Assembly: GCF_003815715.1 (NCBI RefSeq)
Contig: NZ_CP033922.1
Location: 3,706,001 to 3,770,000 of the forward strand
Origin: Chryseobacterium sp. G0162
GTDB taxonomy: Bacteria; Bacteroidota; Bacteroidia; Flavobacteriales; Weeksellaceae
Direction: 5' to 3'
Length of the DNA stretch: 64,000 bases
Part shown: in pieces, positions 16,868 through 26,784 of the stretch
How positions within the stretch are numbered: position 1 is the first letter of the stretch
How the letters are laid out: every line of letters begins with the position of its first letter
Notes under the pieces: generated by a model
Told to the model about the DNA's origin: nothing
Database searches by the model: none
Seen by the model: the letters and a program-made list of their open reading frames with translations, nothing else
Made by a program: the position numbers and the translations under genes

Positions 16868-17620
16868 TTACCCTTTTTTATTGAAAAATAGGGCTCTGTT
16901 GTATTCAAAATTCATTCTGGCAATATTCAGAACGGAGATTCCTTGCGGACATTCTACTTCACAAGCTTCCGTATTGGAACAGTGCCCAAATAATTCAGTA
17001 TCCATCTGGAAAACCATATCCAAAACACGCTTGCTTCTTTCTTCTTTGCCCTGAGGCAATAATGCCATGTGAGCTATTTTTGCAGAAGTAAATAAAGCAG
17101 CACTTCCGTTTTTACAGGTTGCCACACAAGCACCACATCCGATGCAGGCAGCAGAATCAAAAGCCTCTTCAGCAACCTGATGGGTTACCGGAATAGCAGT
17201 CGCATCCGGAGCCTGGCCGGTATTTACTGATACGAAACCACCGGAAGAAATAATTCTGTCAAAAGCAGAACGGTCTACTTTTAAATCTTTTTTGACAGGA
17301 AAAGCTTCTGCACGAAAAGGTTCTATCAGAATTGTTTCCCCATTTTTAAAAGAACGCAGGTGAAGCTGGCAGGTCGTTGTATTTTTTAAAGGGCCATGAG
17401 CAATACCGTTAATCATCATTCCACATTGTCCGCAGATTCCTTCACGACAGTCGTGGTCAAATTCTACTGGTTCATCTCCTTCGGTAATCAGTTTTTCGTT
17501 TAATGTATCTAACATTTCAAGGAAAGACATGTGAGAATTTAATCCTTTAAGGTCATAGCTGACCAGTTTTCCCTCACTTTTTCTGTCTTTCTGTCTCCAT
17601 ATCTTAAGGTGTAAATCCAT
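16868..17620 (-). CDS. sdhB: Succinate dehydrogenase iron-sulfur subunit
   Basis: A 250-residue subunit carrying electrons from the flavoprotein to the membrane quinone site. The N-terminal ferredoxin domain binds [2Fe-2S] through Cys58, Cys63, Cys66 (CREGICGQC) and Cys84. The C-terminal domain has CIGCGACVATC (Cys159, 162, 165, 169), then Cys214, Cys220 and Cys224 (CSNTEACEVECP) for the [4Fe-4S] and [3Fe-4S] clusters. All ligands are present. The length is normal for the Bacteroidetes/epsilon type. Last gene of porin-DASS-sdhC-sdhA-sdhB, 12 bases after sdhA. Confidence 0.97.
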   Translation of the reverse strand: MDLHLKIWRQKDRKSEGKLVSYDLKGLNSHMSFLEMLDTLNEKLITEGDEPVEFDHDCREGICGQCGMMINGIAHGPLKNTTTCQLHLRSFKNGETILIEPFRAEAFPVKKDLKVDRSAFDRIISSGGFVSVNTGQAPDATAIPVTHQVAEEAFDSAACIGCGACVATCKNGSAALFTSAKIAHMALLPQGKEERSKRVLDMVFQMDTELFGHCSNTEACEVECPQGISVLNIARMNFEYNRALFFNKKG

Positions 17621-17632
17621 AATTTTTGTTTT

Positions 17633-19549
17633 TTATTTGTAACTTCTTACCGTTGGCTGTATTTCTTCGAAGGTTAATGGTTCTTTAACCAGTTCAGGTT
17701 CTCCATTTTCACCTGTCCATGCCCATGCTGAGATGAATTGATATTCTGCATCATTTCTCATTGCTTCCCCATCCGGAGTTTGGTATTCTTCACGGAAGTG
17801 AGCGCCACAAGATTCATTACGGGTTAAAGCATCATAACACATCAGTTCTCCGATTTCAAAATAATCAGCAACACGACCAGCTTTTTCCAGTTCAGCATTC
17901 ATCTTATCCCCTTGTCCGGAAACCCTTACGTCTTTATAGAACTTCTGTTTTAGTTTTCTGATCTCCTGAATAGCATATTTAAGCCCTTCCTCGTTTCTTG
18001 CCAGTCCGCAATAATCGTACAGCAACTTTCCTAATGTTTTATGGAAATAGTCAACAGTTTTGGTTCCTTTGATATTCATTAAATCCTGAATCTGATTTTT
18101 AACGGCATTTTCAGCCTGTTCAAACTCTGGAGCATCCGGTGAAATTTTCCCGGTATGAATTTCATCTGCTAAATAATTTGCAATAGTATAAGGAGCGATA
18201 AAATATCCATCTACAGAAGCCTGTAAGAGAGAGTTTGCTCCCAATCTGTTGGCTCCATGATCTGCAAAATTAGCTTCACCTAAGGCAAAGAGTCCCGGAA
18301 CGGTAGTCATCAGTTCGTAATCTACCCAAAGGCCACCCATTGAGAAATGGGCAGAAGGAGAGATCATCATCGGTTCTTTATAAGCATCATATCCTGTAAT
18401 TTTAAGATACATGTCAAATAGGTTTCCGTATTTCTCTTTGATTTTCTCTTTTCCTTGTTCTTTAATCGCCTTGGAAAAATCCAGGTACACTGCATTTTTC
18501 AAGGGACCAATTCCGAATCCGGCATCAATTCTTTCTTTGGCAGCACGGGACGAAATATCTCTTGGAGCCAGGTTTCCAAATGCAGGATATCTTCTTTCCA
18601 GATAATAGTCTCTTTCATTTTCAGGAATGTCATTCGGGAGTCTGTTTTCATCTTCTTTTAAAGGAACCCAGATTCTTCCGTCATTACGCAATGATTCAGA
18701 CATTAATGTTAATTTAGACTGATAATCTCCGGATTGCGGAAGGGAAGTAGGGTGTACCTGAATCCAGCTCGGGGAAGCCATTAAAGCTCCTTTTTTATGC
18801 GCTCTCCAGATCGCAGAACCATTACATCCCATAGCTAATGTGGACAGGTAATAAATCTTTCCATAGCCTCCGGTTGCTAATATTACAGCATGGGCTGCAT
18901 GTCTTTCAATTTCTCCGGTATCTAAATTTCTTACGATAATTCCTCTTGCTTTCCCATCAATCGTAACCAAATCAAGCATTTCATGTCTTGAAAACAATTG
19001 TACAGAACCTTTTCCAACCTGTCTCATCAAAGCCTGATACGCTCCCAGAAGCAATTGTTGTCCGGTCTGTCCTCTGGCATAGAAAGTACGGCTTACCTGA
19101 ACTCCTCCAAAAGAACGGTTGTTAAGGTAACCACCATATTCACGTCCAAAAGGAACTCCTTGTGCTACAGCTTGATCGATGAGGTTTAAAGAACATTCTG
19201 CCATTCGGTACACATTGGCTTCACGCGCCCTGAAGTCTCCACCTTTCAAAGTATCAACGAACATTCTGTACACACTGTCACCATCATTTTTATAATTTTT
19301 AGCAGCATTTACTCCACCTTGAGCAGCTACAGAGTGCGCTCTTCTCGGACTGTCCTGAAAACAGAATGCCTTCACATTATAGCCCATCTCTCCTAAAGAG
19401 GCAGCGATAGAGCTTCCGGCAAGACCTGTTCCTACAACAATCACATCAAGCTTTTTACGGTTGGCCGGATTGACAAGCTTGGCTTTCTTTTTATAATATG
19501 CCCATTTTTGTTCCAATGGGCCTTGTGGTATTTTTGAATCTAAAATCAT
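17633..19549 (-). CDS. sdhA: Succinate dehydrogenase flavoprotein subunit
   Basis: A 638-residue catalytic subunit oxidising succinate to fumarate. The dinucleotide-binding motif [17 protein letters not shown] is at residues 38-54 and the covalent-FAD site is [16 protein letters not shown] ([15 protein letters not shown], His72). The substrate region includes [11 protein letters not shown] and [16 protein letters not shown]. The C-terminal [17 protein letters not shown] closes the family pattern. Length and the Bacteroidetes-type N-terminus ([15 protein letters not shown]) fit the class using a single five-helix cytochrome subunit. Twelve bases separate it from each neighbour, so one polycistronic message is likely. 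Confidence 0.97.
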   Translation of the reverse strand: MILDSKIPQGPLEQKWAYYKKKAKLVNPANRKKLDVIVVGTGLAGSSIAASLGEMGYNVKAFCFQDSPRRAHSVAAQGGVNAAKNYKNDGDSVYRMFVDTLKGGDFRAREANVYRMAECSLNLIDQAVAQGVPFGREYGGYLNNRSFGGVQVSRTFYARGQTGQQLLLGAYQALMRQVGKGSVQLFSRHEMLDLVTIDGKARGIIVRNLDTGEIERHAAHAVILATGGYGKIYYLSTLAMGCNGSAIWRAHKKGALMASPSWIQVHPTSLPQSGDYQSKLTLMSESLRNDGRIWVPLKEDENRLPNDIPENERDYYLERRYPAFGNLAPRDISSRAAKERIDAGFGIGPLKNAVYLDFSKAIKEQGKEKIKEKYGNLFDMYLKITGYDAYKEPMMISPSAHFSMGGLWVDYELMTTVPGLFALGEANFADHGANRLGANSLLQASVDGYFIAPYTIANYLADEIHTGKISPDAPEFEQAENAVKNQIQDLMNIKGTKTVDYFHKTLGKLLYDYCGLARNEEGLKYAIQEIRKLKQKFYKDVRVSGQGDKMNAELEKAGRVADYFEIGELMCYDALTRNESCGAHFREEYQTPDGEAMRNDAEYQFISAWAWTGENGEPELVKEPLTFEEIQPTVRSYK

Positions 19550-19561
19550 GATGAGGTCTTT

Positions 19562-20218
19562 TTAATGATAAGTAAAGAATACATAAACAGGCATAAGGGC
19601 AAAACCTAAACTTATAATGACAGAGTAGGCTGTTCCAATGATTTTAACCCATTTCACAAATTTAGGATGGTACAATCCAAGAGTTCTTACGGAGCTGTAT
19701 AATCCGTGGATCAGATGATAACATAAGGCAATCATAGAAAGGACATAAATCACCACGTACCACCACTCTTTAAACACTGTTACGACCAAAATATATAAGT
19801 CCTTATTTCCATTCTCATCCAATGGGGGATTTCCGAATTTATAGACATACCAGAAATTTTGGAAATGAATGACCAGAAAGATCAGGATTAATGTTCCCAG
19901 GATTCCCATATTTCTGGAAGCCCATTTACTGGCTCTTCCACGTCTGTCAGACTGGTAACCACCTCCTGATTTTTTATTTTTTAAAGTAATCATCAGCCCA
20001 TCTACAGCATGCAGGATAATACTGGCATACAAAACATAAGAAACTATTTTGATAATGATATTTCCTGATAAAAAATGAGAATAGGCATTGAATTGCAGAT
20101 GTGCTTGTTCCTGGGGGAGAAAAAGCTGAAGATTTCCGAGGAAATGAATCAACAGGAAGAATCCCAAAAAGAGTCCTGTAAGGCACATCAGCATTTTTCT
20201 TGACAATGTTGATAACAT
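19562..20218 (-). CDS. sdhC: Succinate dehydrogenase cytochrome b subunit
   Basis: A 218-residue membrane anchor of the single-polypeptide di-heme type. Five helices are visible (about residues 10-30, 57-78, 98-120, 147-170, 190-212). Candidate axial heme ligands lie in IHFLGN, AYSHFLSG, ILHAVDG, VIHFQNF and YHLIHGLYSSVRTLG. It passes electrons from SdhB to menaquinone. Together with sdhA and sdhB it forms complete complex II; no separate sdhD is present or needed. The gene starts 16 bases after the DASS transporter stop. Confidence 0.93.
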   Translation of the reverse strand: MLSTLSRKMLMCLTGLFLGFFLLIHFLGNLQLFLPQEQAHLQFNAYSHFLSGNIIIKIVSYVLYASIILHAVDGLMITLKNKKSGGGYQSDRRGRASKWASRNMGILGTLILIFLVIHFQNFWYVYKFGNPPLDENGNKDLYILVVTVFKEWWYVVIYVLSMIALCYHLIHGLYSSVRTLGLYHPKFVKWVKIIGTAYSVIISLGFALMPVYVFFTYH

Positions 20219-20234
20219 ATATTTGATTTAATAA

Positions 20235-21665
20235 TTAATAATATCCTAAAACTTTCATCCATAAACCTCCTACAACCATGTAGATGATTAAAAGCACGAT
20301 TCCTATTTCAAGGCCGCGAAGCCACCAGGCTTTTAGATCAACATATCCGCTCCCAAAGAATACCGGAGCCGGACCATGTCCGTAATGGGTAAGCACACCA
20401 TAAATTGAACCCATAAAACCAAGCATCATTGCCAACAACATAGGAGGAATTCCTAAAGAAACCCCTACACCCAGCAGGGCTGCATACATAGCCGCTACGT
20501 GAGCTGTAGCACTTGCGAAAATATAATGACTGAAGAAATAGACTACAATAATAACCGGGAAGGCTACCTGCCAGCTTAAACCTCCGATTTGAACTTTGAT
20601 AAGGTTACTGAACCAGCCAATGAAGCCCAATTCATTCAAAGAACTTGCCATCATGACCAAAACAGCAAACCAAACGATGGTATCCCATGCTCCTTTTTCA
20701 CCTTTTACATCTTCCCAGGTTAATACTGAGGTTAATAGCAATAAAGTTAATCCGATAAAGGCAGTAGTGGTTGCATCAATAGAAAGCGTACCACCAAAGA
20801 TCCAAAGGAATAAAAGGATAAAAAAAGCCAATAGCATCAACCATTCATTTCTGGAAATAGGTCCCATTTCTTTTAATTTCTGAGCGGCCATTTTCGGGGC
20901 ATCACCTGTTTTTTTCAATTCAGGCGGATACAATTTATACAATACCAAAGGAACAACGAAGAACGCCACTAAACCGGGTAGAAAACCAGCCGCTGCCCAA
21001 GACATCCATGTGATATCAATTCCAAGGTTGGCGGCAAATTTCTGGCACATAGGGTTACTTGCAGTTCCGGTTAAGAACATAGAAGAAGCGATGAGGTTCA
21101 TATAGTAACTGTTTAATGTTAAAAATGAACCCAGTTTTCTATGGGTTTCCGGTTTTTCAGGAACGGAATCAAAGCTTATGGCCATAGATTTCATGATCGG
21201 GTAGATAATTCCTCCTCCTCTTGCCGTATTACTAGGAATTGCAGGAGCCAGACAAACATCAGCAAGTCCTAATCCATAAGCCAGTCCTAATGAACTTTTA
21301 CCAAAAACCCTGATGAATAAAAAGGCAATACGGTTTCCAAGTCCTGTTTTGATAAATCCTCTGGCAATAAAGAATGAAATCCCGATCAGCCAGATTACTT
21401 TATCTCCAAATCCGGAGAGTGCTTTGGTAATAGATTTTCCGGCATCTCCGGGAGCTACTACTTGTGTAAGGGCTGTAAATCCAATGGCCATCATACACAT
21501 GGTTCCCATAGGAGCTGCTTTTAAAATAATTCCTAAAATAGTTGCGGCAAAGATGGCAAACAGGTGCCAGGCATTTTGGGCAACCCCTTCAGGAGCTGGA
21601 ATAAACCAGATGATTAACGCAACGACAAATGTGATCGCAACGTTTTTAATATTAATTTCTTTCAT
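20235..21665 (-). CDS. DASS-family anion/dicarboxylate transporter
   Basis: A 476-residue inner-membrane carrier of the divalent anion:Na+ symporter (CitT/TtdT/DiT1-like) group, with about 12-14 membrane segments. The two substrate-binding hairpin regions contain the family SNT-type motif PAIPSNTARGGGIIYP and the C-terminal ASATAHVAAMYA, with TGTASNPMCQ between. DiT1/CitT relatives exchange 2-oxoglutarate, malate, succinate, citrate or tartrate; the position directly upstream of sdhCAB argues for a C4-dicarboxylate here (inference). It lies 20 bases after the porin gene. Confidence 0.88.
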   Translation of the reverse strand: MKEINIKNVAITFVVALIIWFIPAPEGVAQNAWHLFAIFAATILGIILKAAPMGTMCMMAIGFTALTQVVAPGDAGKSITKALSGFGDKVIWLIGISFFIARGFIKTGLGNRIAFLFIRVFGKSSLGLAYGLGLADVCLAPAIPSNTARGGGIIYPIMKSMAISFDSVPEKPETHRKLGSFLTLNSYYMNLIASSMFLTGTASNPMCQKFAANLGIDITWMSWAAAGFLPGLVAFFVVPLVLYKLYPPELKKTGDAPKMAAQKLKEMGPISRNEWLMLLAFFILLFLWIFGGTLSIDATTTAFIGLTLLLLTSVLTWEDVKGEKGAWDTIVWFAVLVMMASSLNELGFIGWFSNLIKVQIGGLSWQVAFPVIIVVYFFSHYIFASATAHVAAMYAALLGVGVSLGIPPMLLAMMLGFMGSIYGVLTHYGHGPAPVFFGSGYVDLKAWWLRGLEIGIVLLIIYMVVGGLWMKVLGYY

Positions 21666-21685
21666 GATACTTACTATTTAATCCG

Positions 21686-22852
21686 TTAAAATCTACTTTG
21701 TACTTGCACTATGAATAGATTGTTGTTGTATTGGCTGGTATTTTCTACCTGATATTTATAGCGATCGAACTGTACGCCTAGCTGAATTCTGGCACCATAG
21801 TTTTTCAGAAATTCCAGTCCTACCATTGGTGTAATGGTCTGTCTGGGGTTGGATGCCATTCTGAAATTGGTGTCCAGGTATTCGTATCGGCAAGATAATT
21901 CAAAAGCGCTCAGGTTTTTATGGTTAATCTCGTATCTCAGATTCGGAAGGAAATAAACTCCTCGAACAAGGTATTGATCTGGATTATCTGGTCTGACTTC
22001 AGGAGCAATAGAATTGTACAGAACATGGTTGGTCGCCTGTTTAGCTTCCAGTTGCATATCAAGACTCCATTTGGGATCAAAATGAATCATTGAGCTGAGG
22101 TCGACGCCTACAGCATATACTTTTTTGCTGAAAACTTCGCCAATTCCTCCATTTAAGCCCACATTGAAATTGTATTTCTTGGATAATCCGAAAAGTAAAC
22201 GGGTAGAATATTGTTTCCCATTGTCATTATCATTGATTTGGTTTTTCCCGTTTCCATTCACTACAGACACAGCATATTGGAGTGGAATTTCTCCTAATTG
22301 TACTTGTCCTGTGGCAGAAAGCCCTATCTGGAAACTCGTCCAGCCCAGTTTCCCAAATTCGGAATACTGATTAGACCAGTCCAGGGATTTAATAATATCG
22401 ATAGGATAAGTCTCCTCAATACCAAACCAGGGTCTGAACTGGCCCACAGTGAATGCCAACTTGGGACTGAAGGTATATTTCAGATAAGCATTTTCAAGAA
22501 CTCTGCTTTTAGGATCGTTTTTAAAGTCGGCAAGGTTGGCCAATGCAACAACTTCAGTACGCTTACTGATTTGTGCCCGTACCTGAATCCTCATGTATTT
22601 CAGCATGAAATTATTGCTGGTTCCTGATCCGTCAGAATGATGAAGTCCGTTGACGTCAACATCCTTGCTCATTCCTACCAGATAACGTGCCTGAAAAAGT
22701 CCTTTGATCTGAAGCTGAGGATATTTTACATGATCTTCTTCTTGTGGTTGGGGGGTGGTCTGTAGAGAGTCTTGTATTTGTGCATTTGCTGAAAACCAGC
22801 CCATGAGTATGCACAGGATCAAGCTTCTCTTTTTTAATGAAAAAAAGGCCAT
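21686..22852 (-). CDS. Outer-membrane porin (OprO/OprP-like fold)
   Basis: A 388-residue outer-membrane beta barrel. The signal peptide ends near SANAQ (residue 25). Then comes LQIKGLFQARYL, strongly alternating beta-strand sequence throughout, and a terminal aromatic residue (VQVQSRF) as needed for BAM recognition. The pattern FMLKYMRIQVRAQ and FTVGQFRPWFGIEE is typical of the phosphate-selective porin O/P family, a fold-based name that does not prove phosphate specificity. As first gene of an operon with a DASS carrier and sdhCAB, a dicarboxylate channel is more likely. Confidence 0.82.
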   Translation of the reverse strand: MAFFSLKKRSLILCILMGWFSANAQIQDSLQTTPQPQEEDHVKYPQLQIKGLFQARYLVGMSKDVDVNGLHHSDGSGTSNNFMLKYMRIQVRAQISKRTEVVALANLADFKNDPKSRVLENAYLKYTFSPKLAFTVGQFRPWFGIEETYPIDIIKSLDWSNQYSEFGKLGWTSFQIGLSATGQVQLGEIPLQYAVSVVNGNGKNQINDNDNGKQYSTRLLFGLSKKYNFNVGLNGGIGEVFSKKVYAVGVDLSSMIHFDPKWSLDMQLEAKQATNHVLYNSIAPEVRPDNPDQYLVRGVYFLPNLRYEINHKNLSAFELSCRYEYLDTNFRMASNPRQTITPMVGLEFLKNYGARIQLGVQFDRYKYQVENTSQYNNNLFIVQVQSRF

Positions 22853-23143
22853 ATCTATTTGTTTAATTTTTGCTTTTTTGAAATTTTATGTAAGCATGAA
22901 AGTTCCTGTCTCTATCCTTGAAAAGTTGAGGTCATGCACTGAGCGTGCGCATAAATGATAAAAACTTTTGTTGCTTAACTCCTTCCGTTACATCTCCGAT
23001 GTATACTTCTTCAGAGGAAGGAAATGATTTTATATCTCATCCTGAATGTAATCATTCACAATTTACAGAATCCTAAGTGTTTCTAAAAAGCTGCTCCTCA
23101 AAGAAACACTTAAGACTAAATCTTTATTTTTAAACCTGAATTG

Positions 23144-24193
23144 TTATTCTAAGCCTAAGAATTTGAAAGATGGAGTTTCTTTGAAATTGGTATTTGATTT
23201 ACCGTTGTAGGTCTGATAGTTGCTCAGGTCCAGTTTCATCACTTTTCCTTTTGCGCTTAGGTCAAAATCTTTAAGATCTACCCAGAATGTGTTGGGGGTA
23301 AAAACGGTTTCAAAATAATACACCAGGTTCTTTTGGTCCGAAACAGAACGCCATCTTGTAGAAGAAATATTAGGCTCTGTAGGTGAAGTGATCCCGTACG
23401 GTACGGAACAGTTTCTGATGACACCGAATACGCTGGCTACAGCAGTACGGGGATCAGTCGTTTTTGGAATTGCGTTAATGTAATAAGAAGCTCTTACAAA
23501 ACGATCGGCAGCGCGATTGGTTCCCGGAAGCATTACTGTTCCCGGAATTCCTTTCCAGTAATTGTTAAGTGCAAGCTGCTCTTCAAAAATAGGAGAGTTG
23601 GTCATTACCGTGTAAGAAGGATCATGGTGAATAACCAGTTTTCCATTAATATATTCAAATACGGCGTTATCTCCTGTAGCATCAGAAATAGAAAGGTGAA
23701 TGGTTGTAAATCTTTCGGTTCCCGGAATATAATCACTTACTACAACGAAGGGTTCTTTTTTTGAAAACTCTACGGCTTCTTTTACCGTTGAGAAGTTATC
23801 AAGATAATATTGTGCCCATAAAGAGATGGCAAGTCCCTTTTTTCCTCCTTTAGGATCGAATTTTGGATATTGAGATTCCCCTAGCCATAACATGTTGGCT
23901 ACCAATCCTTTTTCGTTCATTCCGTCTGCAGAAGCAATATCCCAACTAGAACTAATGATGCTTCCATATTTGGAGGTCCATTTTACAGATTTAGGACCGG
24001 TTTGACCATTGCGGTCTATTCCTTTTGGAAAAACCCAGAGATTAGCGGGAATCTCATCACGCCAGTCCATAGAGCGAGCTGTAAGAATTGTATTTTCCGG
24101 ACCTTTGTACACCACGCGGGTACACGCTTCTGATGGATTCCATAATCCTATTGAAAGGACAAGAGAAAATAAAATTAATGGGAACTTTTTCAT
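23144..24193 (-). CDS. Secreted linear amide C-N hydrolase (choloylglycine hydrolase family)
   Basis: A 349-residue Ntn hydrolase of the penicillin V acylase / bile salt hydrolase family. The signal peptide ends SEA, so cleavage exposes the catalytic Cys24 (CTRVVYKGP) as the new N-terminus. Further family markers are TARSMDWRDEIP (Arg and Asp around the active site), ADGMNEKGLVANMLWL, and NSPIFEEQLALNNYW (Asn), and the distal Arg in TRWRSVSD. Homologues cleave penicillin V, conjugated bile salts or acyl-homoserine lactones, and the substrate here is unknown. Export means the enzyme acts outside the cytoplasm. Monocistronic. Confidence 0.9.
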   Translation of the reverse strand: MKKFPLILFSLVLSIGLWNPSEACTRVVYKGPENTILTARSMDWRDEIPANLWVFPKGIDRNGQTGPKSVKWTSKYGSIISSSWDIASADGMNEKGLVANMLWLGESQYPKFDPKGGKKGLAISLWAQYYLDNFSTVKEAVEFSKKEPFVVVSDYIPGTERFTTIHLSISDATGDNAVFEYINGKLVIHHDPSYTVMTNSPIFEEQLALNNYWKGIPGTVMLPGTNRAADRFVRASYYINAIPKTTDPRTAVASVFGVIRNCSVPYGITSPTEPNISSTRWRSVSDQKNLVYYFETVFTPNTFWVDLKDFDLSAKGKVMKLDLSNYQTYNGKSNTNFKETPSFKFLGLE

Positions 24194-24536
24194 AATAGTA
24201 TTATTTGAATTTAAAATTTATATTGAATTTATTGTGAATAATTCAATTGTTTCGTGGTTGTAATCATTATTTGGTGATATAAATTTAGTTAAAATTGTTT
24301 AAATAACATAATTAATTTAGCTGATAAACAGCAATTCATGTTATGAATCATGGTTTAATAGTTAAAAACACTATTATTGGAAAAATTTCCGTATATTTTA
24401 GAGATATCGTAGTAAAATCAGGTTAAAATCAATAATTTTTTAATGAAGATTAATGCTGGTTTTTCTGCTGTATGATACCACATGATCAAAGTGGAAATTA
24501 AATACCACATCACCAAAACCAGTTAAAAAAAAGCTC
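24194..24536. other. Divergent spacer with an inverted repeat
   Basis: AT-rich spacer between the amidase gene and the phytochrome operon. CTGGTTTT at 24456-24463 and AAAACCAG at 24515-24522 form an 8-bp inverted repeat ending 14 bases upstream of the phytochrome -7 box. It could be an operator or chance. No protein-like frame is seen. Confidence 0.35.
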
Positions 24537-24544
24537 TATCTTTG
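24537..24544 (+). promoter_or_regulatory. Promoter box of the phytochrome operon
   Basis: TATCTTTG, perfect TAnnTTTG, 21 bases before the ATG at 24566. Transcription should start about 7 bases after the box, which rules out the TTG at 24542 as start codon. Confidence 0.7.
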
Positions 24545-24565
24545 ATAGATAGACTGAAAAGAGAT

Positions 24566-26764
24566 ATGAATTTTATAGAATGTCATGAAGAACCTATCCA
24601 TATTCCAGGCTCTATACAAAGTTTTGGTTATCTGATTGGCATTGATGCAGAATCTCACTCCATTACTTTTTTAAGCCAGAATCTATCGGATATTTTTAAA
24701 ATCGGAAGCTTGAATGAGCTATTTGATAGAAAGCTTACGGATTTCCCAGAAAGTTTTCAGAATATTATAGAGTCAGATATTTACACTTCACTGAATCGTT
24801 TTACCAGACGGGAAAATGAAACCTATTTTGATAAGATCTTTATAGATAAAAAAGAATACCATTTTTCTGTTTTCAGAAGTGGTGGGCATATCTTCTTGGA
24901 ATTTGAAGAAGTTCTGATTAATCCTGATAAAAGGATTTCCAATAAATATGATAACTTTTATGTTATTGATAATGAACAGGAACTTTGGAATCACCTTTTG
25001 GAAACACTTTCTAAAGTAGTGAATTATGACCGGACAATGGTGTATAAGTTTATGATGGATGGCTCCGGAAAAGTCATTGCAGAGAAGAAAAATGAAGAAA
25101 TGGAAAGTTTTCTCGGACTTCATTATCCTGAATCAGATATTCCTAAACAGGCACGGGAGCTTTATCTTAAAAAGAGAAAAAGAATATTCAGTAATGTGTA
25201 TGCTGATACAGTCCCGATTTTGAGTACAACGAATAAAAATATTGATCTTAGTTTTTCTGCATCACGGGCAATGTCTCCTATTCATGGGCAATACCTTAAA
25301 AATTCAGGGGTTTCTTCCAGTTTCAGTATATCGATTATTATTGATAATCACCTTTGGGGGCTGGTAACCTGTCAGAATGTAAAACCTAAACATATTGATC
25401 TTGAAGACCGGGTTCAGGCTGGAATTTTTACGGCCTTGGCATCTAATGCTTATTCTTCTTTTAAATCAAAAAATGAACTGAATTATCGTCTTGAACTGAA
25501 TGAAAGAATTTCTGATCTTAAAACGGAATTTTTAAAACATAATCATTTATTTGATTCTCTGTGGGAGAATAAAGCAGAGATCATGAATCTACCGGAAGCA
25601 GACGGTCTTGCGATTGTATCTGATGAAAATATAATCACTGAAGGGATTATTCCGGCAATGGATTCTATCAGCAGGATTGTGCACTGGGCATTGGAAAATA
25701 CGAGTGACAGAATTTACGTTAACCGCAGCTTTCTTAAAAACTATGGTGAGAAATTGGGATTATCAGAAAATGCAGCCGGAATTATCATTTATTTTATTGA
25801 AAGAGATAAAAATGAGATGCTGATCTGGTTCCGTAAAGAATTTAATGAACATATTGACTGGGCAGGAAATCCGGAAAAGAAAATAGGCGTGTTTTCTCAA
25901 AATGGAGAAGACAGACAGATGATTTCTCCAAGAACCTCATTCCGCATTTTTACTGAAAATATTAAAGGGCATTCCAAAAGATGGAATTCCAGAAATGTAA
26001 GTGCGGTACAGGCTGTAAGAGATCTTATTCTAGAAACTTCTCATAAGAATTATAATGCCATCAAAAGGCTCAATGATGAGCTTAAAAAAGTGAATGAAGA
26101 ACTCGATAGTTTTTCCTACACTATTTCTCACGATTTGGGAACTCCTTTGACTGTTATGAAACTGAATGCCCAAATGCTTTTGGGAAATCTTTCCGATGGT
26201 TCTGAAAAAAGCAAAACCAAGATTAATACAATCATTGACGAGATCGACAGCATCGCTGAAATGATGCAGGATGTCTTGCAACTCAGCCGGGCCAAGCATA
26301 GTGAAATACAACTGGAAAGCTTGAAAACCGGTAATACAATTCAAAAGATCTCTGATAATGCCAAGATCACTTACGGAAGTCCGAGAAGTGAAATTATTAT
26401 TAAAGAGTGCCCAGATGTTTTGGGTGATAAAACATTACTTCATCAGGTATTTCTGAATATTATCAATAATGCGGTCAAATATTCATCTCATAAAGAGCAG
26501 CCGAAAGTAGAAATTGAAGGAACGGAAGACGGACAAACTATTGTTTACAGAATTTCAGACAATGGGATTGGTATTCCTGAGGAGGAGAAACATAAGATGT
26601 TTAAAATCTTCAATCGAATGGATAATGCCAAGAAATTCAAAGGAAATGGGATAGGGTTATCCATTGTACACCGTATTATGAAAAGGATAGGTGGAAATAT
26701 AGATTATGAGAGTAATAAAGAAGGAACTTCATTCATTTTAACGTTTAAAAAGCCTTACATTTGA
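24566..26764 (+). CDS. bphP: Bacteriophytochrome histidine kinase
   Basis: A 732-residue red/far-red photosensor kinase. The PAS domain carries Cys6 just before HEEPIHIPGSIQSFGYL, the standard biliverdin attachment position of BphPs. The GAF domain (about 125-300) has LGLHYPESDIPKQA and SPIHGQYLKNSGVSSS with the chromophore-contacting His. The PHY domain (about 320-480) shows WFRKEF and the SPRTSF region. Then HisKA with SYTISHDLGTPL (phospho-acceptor His522) and HATPase_c with NIINNAVKYSS, ISDNGIGIPEEE and GNGIGLSIVHRIM. The start is set at 24566 because the upstream TTG lies in the promoter. Followed after 20 bases by heme oxygenase; no response regulator is adjacent. Confidence 0.95.
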   Translation: MNFIECHEEPIHIPGSIQSFGYLIGIDAESHSITFLSQNLSDIFKIGSLNELFDRKLTDFPESFQNIIESDIYTSLNRFTRRENETYFDKIFIDKKEYHFSVFRSGGHIFLEFEEVLINPDKRISNKYDNFYVIDNEQELWNHLLETLSKVVNYDRTMVYKFMMDGSGKVIAEKKNEEMESFLGLHYPESDIPKQARELYLKKRKRIFSNVYADTVPILSTTNKNIDLSFSASRAMSPIHGQYLKNSGVSSSFSISIIIDNHLWGLVTCQNVKPKHIDLEDRVQAGIFTALASNAYSSFKSKNELNYRLELNERISDLKTEFLKHNHLFDSLWENKAEIMNLPEADGLAIVSDENIITEGIIPAMDSISRIVHWALENTSDRIYVNRSFLKNYGEKLGLSENAAGIIIYFIERDKNEMLIWFRKEFNEHIDWAGNPEKKIGVFSQNGEDRQMISPRTSFRIFTENIKGHSKRWNSRNVSAVQAVRDLILETSHKNYNAIKRLNDELKKVNEELDSFSYTISHDLGTPLTVMKLNAQMLLGNLSDGSEKSKTKINTIIDEIDSIAEMMQDVLQLSRAKHSEIQLESLKTGNTIQKISDNAKITYGSPRSEIIIKECPDVLGDKTLLHQVFLNIINNAVKYSSHKEQPKVEIEGTEDGQTIVYRISDNGIGIPEEEKHKMFKIFNRMDNAKKFKGNGIGLSIVHRIMKRIGGNIDYESNKEGTSFILTFKKPYI

Positions 26765-26784
26765 GAAACTTTTAAAACGTAATT

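Noticed and set aside
24542..24565. TTG start extending the phytochrome by eight residues
   Set aside because: The TTG forms part of the TATCTTTG promoter box, so it should not be transcribed; the ATG at 24566 gives the usual short BphP N-terminus before the Cys.
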